A stretch of DNA of 64,000 nucleotides from Hydractinia symbiolongicarpus (Eukaryota; Cnidaria; Hydrozoa; Anthoathecata; Hydractiniidae). Position numbers and translations under genes: made by a program. Under the pieces are notes generated by a model. That model made no database searches. It was given only the letters and a program-made list of their open reading frames with translations, and was not told the DNA's origin. The DNA is taken from positions 868,001 to 932,000 of the forward strand of contig NC_079875.1 in NCBI RefSeq assembly GCF_029227915.1, given 5' to 3'. The number at the start of each line of letters is the position of its first letter. The first letter of the stretch is position 1. Shown here piece by piece: positions 61,448 to 64,000 of this stretch.

Positions 61448-64000
61448 ACTATACGGGCCGAGTCCGGGACTTACGGGAAATCGCAGGTTTTCGTTTGCCG
61501 GCGATTAAACTTCTTTTATTCAGCGTCTCATCAAAAAGGAAAACATTTTTGAAAACTACAAGTCTCATGCGTTGTGGTGGTGAAAAAATAATTTAAAAAA
61601 TCGTTCGGAAAATGAGTTTAAGCCCTGGGTACTTTCTTTGTATACTTTTGACTATACGGGCCGAGTCCGGGATTTACGGGAAATCGCAGGTTTTCGTTTG
61701 CCGGCGATTAAACTTCTTTTATTCAGCGTCTCATCAAAAATGAAAACATTTTTAAAAAGTACAAGTCTCATGGGCTTTAGTGGTGAAATAATAATTTAAA
61801 AAATCGTTTGGGAAATGAGTTTACTCCCTCGGTACTTTCTTTGTATACTTTTGACTATACGGGCCGAGTCCGGAACTTACGGAAAATCGCAGGTTTTCGT
61901 TTGCCGGCGATTAAACTTCTTTTATTCAGCGTCTCATCAAAAATGAAAACATTTTTGAAAACTACAAGTCTCATGCGTTTTAATGGTGAAAAAATAATTT
62001 AAAAATTCGTTAGGGAAATGAGTTTACTCACTGGGTACTTTCCTTGTATACTTTTGACTATACGGGCCGAGACCGGGATTTACGGGAAATTGCGGGTTTT
62101 CGTTTGCCGGCGATTAAACTTCTTTTATTCAGCGTCTCATCAAAAATGAAAACATTTTTAAAAACTACAAGTCTCATGGGATTTAGTGGTGAAATAATAA
62201 TTTAAAAAATCGTTTGGGAAATGAGTTTACTCCCTCGGTACTTTCTTTGTATACTTTTGACTATACGGGCCGAGTCCGGGACTTACGGGAAATCGCAGGT
62301 TTTCGTTTGCCGGCGATTAAACTTCTTTTATTCAGCGTCTCATCAAAAAGGAAAACATTTTTGAAAACTACAAGTCTCATGCGTTGTGGTGGTGAAAAAA
62401 TAATTTAAAAAATCGTTCGGAAAATGAGTTTAAGCCCTGGGTACTTTCTTTGTATACTTTTGACTATACGGGCCGAGTCCGGGATTTACGGGAAATCGCA
62501 GGTTTTCGTTTGCCGGCGATTAAACTTCTTTTATTCAGCGTCTCATCAAAAATGAAAACATTTTTAAAAACTACAAGTCTCATGGGCTTTAGTGGTGAAA
62601 TAATAATTTAAAAAATCGTTTGGGAAATGAGTTTACTGCCTGGGTACTTTCTTTGTATACTTTTGACTATACGGGCCGAGTCCAGGACTTACGGGAAATC
62701 GCAGGTTTTCGTTTGCCGGCGATTAAACTTCTTTTATTCAGCGTCTCATCAAAAAGGAAAACATTTTTGAAAACTACAAGTCTCATGCGTTGTGGTGGTG
62801 AAAAAATAATTTATAAAATCGTTCGGGAAATGAGTTTACGCCCTGGGTACTTTCTTTGTATACTTTTGACTATACGGGCCGAGTCCGGGATTTACGGGAA
62901 ATCGCAGGTTTTCGTTTGCCGGCGATTAAACTTCTTTTATTCAGCGTCTCATCAAAAATGAAAACATTTTTAAAAACTACAAGTCTCATGGGCTTTAGTG
63001 GTGAAATAATAATTTAAAAAATCGTTTGGGAAATGAGTTTACTGCCTGGGTACTTTCTTTGTATACTTTTGACTATACGGGCCGAGTCCAGGATTTACGG
63101 GAAATCGCAGGTTTTCGTTTGCCGGCGATTAAACTTCTTTTATTCAGCGTCTCATCAAAAATGAAAACATTTCTAAAAAATACAAGTCTCATGCGTTTTA
63201 GTGGTGAAAAAGTAATTTAAAAAATCGTTCGGGAAATGAGTTTACTCCCTGGGTACTTTCTTTGTATACTTTTGACTATACGGGCCAAGCCCGGGATTTA
63301 AGGGAAATCGCGGGTTTTCGTTTGCCGGCGATTAAACTTCTTTTTTCAGCGTCTCATCAAAAATGAAAACATTTTTAATAAGTACAAGTCTCATGGGCTT
63401 TAGTGGTGAAATAATAATTTAAAAAATCGTTTGGGAAATGAGTTTACTCCCTCGGTACTTTCTTTGTATACTTTTGACTATACGGGCCGAGTCCGGGACT
63501 TACGGAAAATCGCAGGTTTTCGTTTGCCGGCGATTAAACTTCTTTTATTTAGCGTCTCATCAAAAATGAAAACATTTTTGAAAACTACAAGTCTCATGCG
63601 TTCTAGTGGTGAAAAAATAATTTAAAAATTCGTTAGGGAAATGAGTTTACTCACTGGGTACTTTCCTTGTATACTTTTGACTATACGGGCCGAGACCGGG
63701 ATTTACGGGAAATTGCGGGTTTTCGTTTGCCGGCGATTAAACTTCTTTTATTCAGCGTCTCATCAAAAATGAAAACATTTTTAAAAACTACAAGTCTCAT
63801 GGGCTTTAGTGGTGAAATAATAATTTAAAAAATCGTTTGGGAAATGAGTTTACTCCCTCGGTACTTTCTTTGTATACTTTTGACTATACGGGCCGAGTCC
63901 GGGATTTACGGGAAATCGCAGGTTTTCGTTTGCCGGCGATTAAACTTCTTTTATTCAGCGTCTCATCAAAAAGGAAAACATTTTTGAAAACTACAAGTCT
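61448..64000. repeat. Copy two of the 23-unit-offset block, open at window end
   Basis: This is the partner of 56780-59332 and continues to the last base. It keeps one full round of the 4-unit cycle that is doubled at 56.3-57.95 kb, starting part-way through the first round. The left boundary lies in a unit with GAAATGTGTTTACCCC near 61410, which is not found in the other copy. Confidence 0.82.

Larger units (their letters stand above)
1..64000. repeat. Tandem satellite array, ~203-bp unit, ~315 copies
   Basis: The same unit recurs from the first base to the last, always in the same orientation. Landmark words such as GGGAAATGAG, GTATAC, TTTGCCGGCGATTAAAC and ACTACAAGTCTC return every 202-204 bp. 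From base 131 to 63839 there are 314 unit intervals. Copies differ mainly by substitutions at a limited set of diagnostic positions, for example CCCTGGG/CCCTCGG/CACTGGG/CACAGGG near unit position 16, CTTTTG/CTTTGG/CATTCG near 40, GAGTCC/AAGCCC/AAACCC/GAGACC near 56, TTATTCAG/TTAGTCAG/TTCATTAAG near 113, and CATGCG/CATGGG near 163. No unique sequence, inversion or inserted element was seen, so every gene-free stretch here is satellite. The function is unknown. By analogy with eukaryotic satellites a centromeric or pericentromeric location is likely, but nothing in the bases proves it. Confidence 0.98.

Noticed and set aside
304-63625. Dozens of forward open frames of 60-115 codons with near-identical translations
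   Set aside because: They are the same part of the satellite unit read in one frame. Most start at TTG or GTG rather than ATG, the unit is not a multiple of three, changes alter amino acids freely, and the longest (7000-7347, 57952-58293, 62620-62961) exist only because AATTTAA became AATTTAT.
1-64000. CRISPR-like regular repeats
   Set aside because: The whole 203-bp unit is repeated with no unique spacers, and the unit is far too long for a CRISPR repeat.
1-64000. Older half-unit duplication suggested by CGGGAAAT occurring twice per unit
   Set aside because: The two sites are 71 and 132 bp apart and their flanks do not align, so the shared eight bases may be chance.

Overview
The whole 64 kb window is one uninterrupted satellite DNA array. 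The repeat unit is about 203 bp, every copy is on the same strand, and there are about 315 copies. I find no gene, RNA gene, transposon, CRISPR array, origin or unique sequence. Counting units from the first complete monomer (base 131) to the last unit start I can place (63839) gives 314 unit intervals with a mean of 202.9 bp. A hand tally of one-base indels (about 35 deletions, one insertion) accounts for the whole shortfall from 314 x 203, so there is no room for a hidden insertion.

The organism must be a eukaryote, since arrays of this kind belong to (peri)centromeric or other constitutive heterochromatin. I do not recognise the satellite family and cannot name a species. A near-consensus unit is about 37% GC, yet it carries 12 CpG sites where base composition predicts about 7. 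That argues against long-term dense CpG methylation and would fit a genome with little methylation of repeats, such as many invertebrates, but this is only inference.

The unit has two parts. A GC-rich, CpG-dense core (unit positions about 51-100, 62% GC) holds two short inverted repeats and four CGGG words spaced 9-11 bp apart. The rest is AT-rich with several A- and T-tracts. Coordinates inside the unit count from the G of GGGAAATGAG.

Layout: 1-4.6 kb is a patchwork related at 15- and 8-unit offsets. 4.65-8.7 kb is an 11-unit duplication. 8.4-16.1 kb holds related segments that differ by losses of one or two whole units, plus another 11-unit offset. 15.7-23.7 kb has 8- and 22-unit offsets. 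23.7-27.9 kb has 4- and 7-unit duplications. 27.5-39.3 kb is the most regular part, a 4-unit (812 bp) higher-order repeat that forms an 8-unit (1,624 bp) repeat in its first third. 39.3-42.1 kb is a 7-unit tandem duplication. 42.1-45.9 kb is mixed. 45.9-50.4 kb is a very similar 11-unit tandem pair. 50.4-64 kb has nested 10-, 5-, 4-, 2-, 21- and 23-unit duplications, the last running off the window end.

Nothing here works as a gene set. The many short open frames are by-products of the repeat: the period is not a multiple of three, the frames mostly lack ATG starts, and they appear or vanish with single diagnostic substitutions. The biological content is the higher-order structure, which records repeated unequal exchange or similar amplification.
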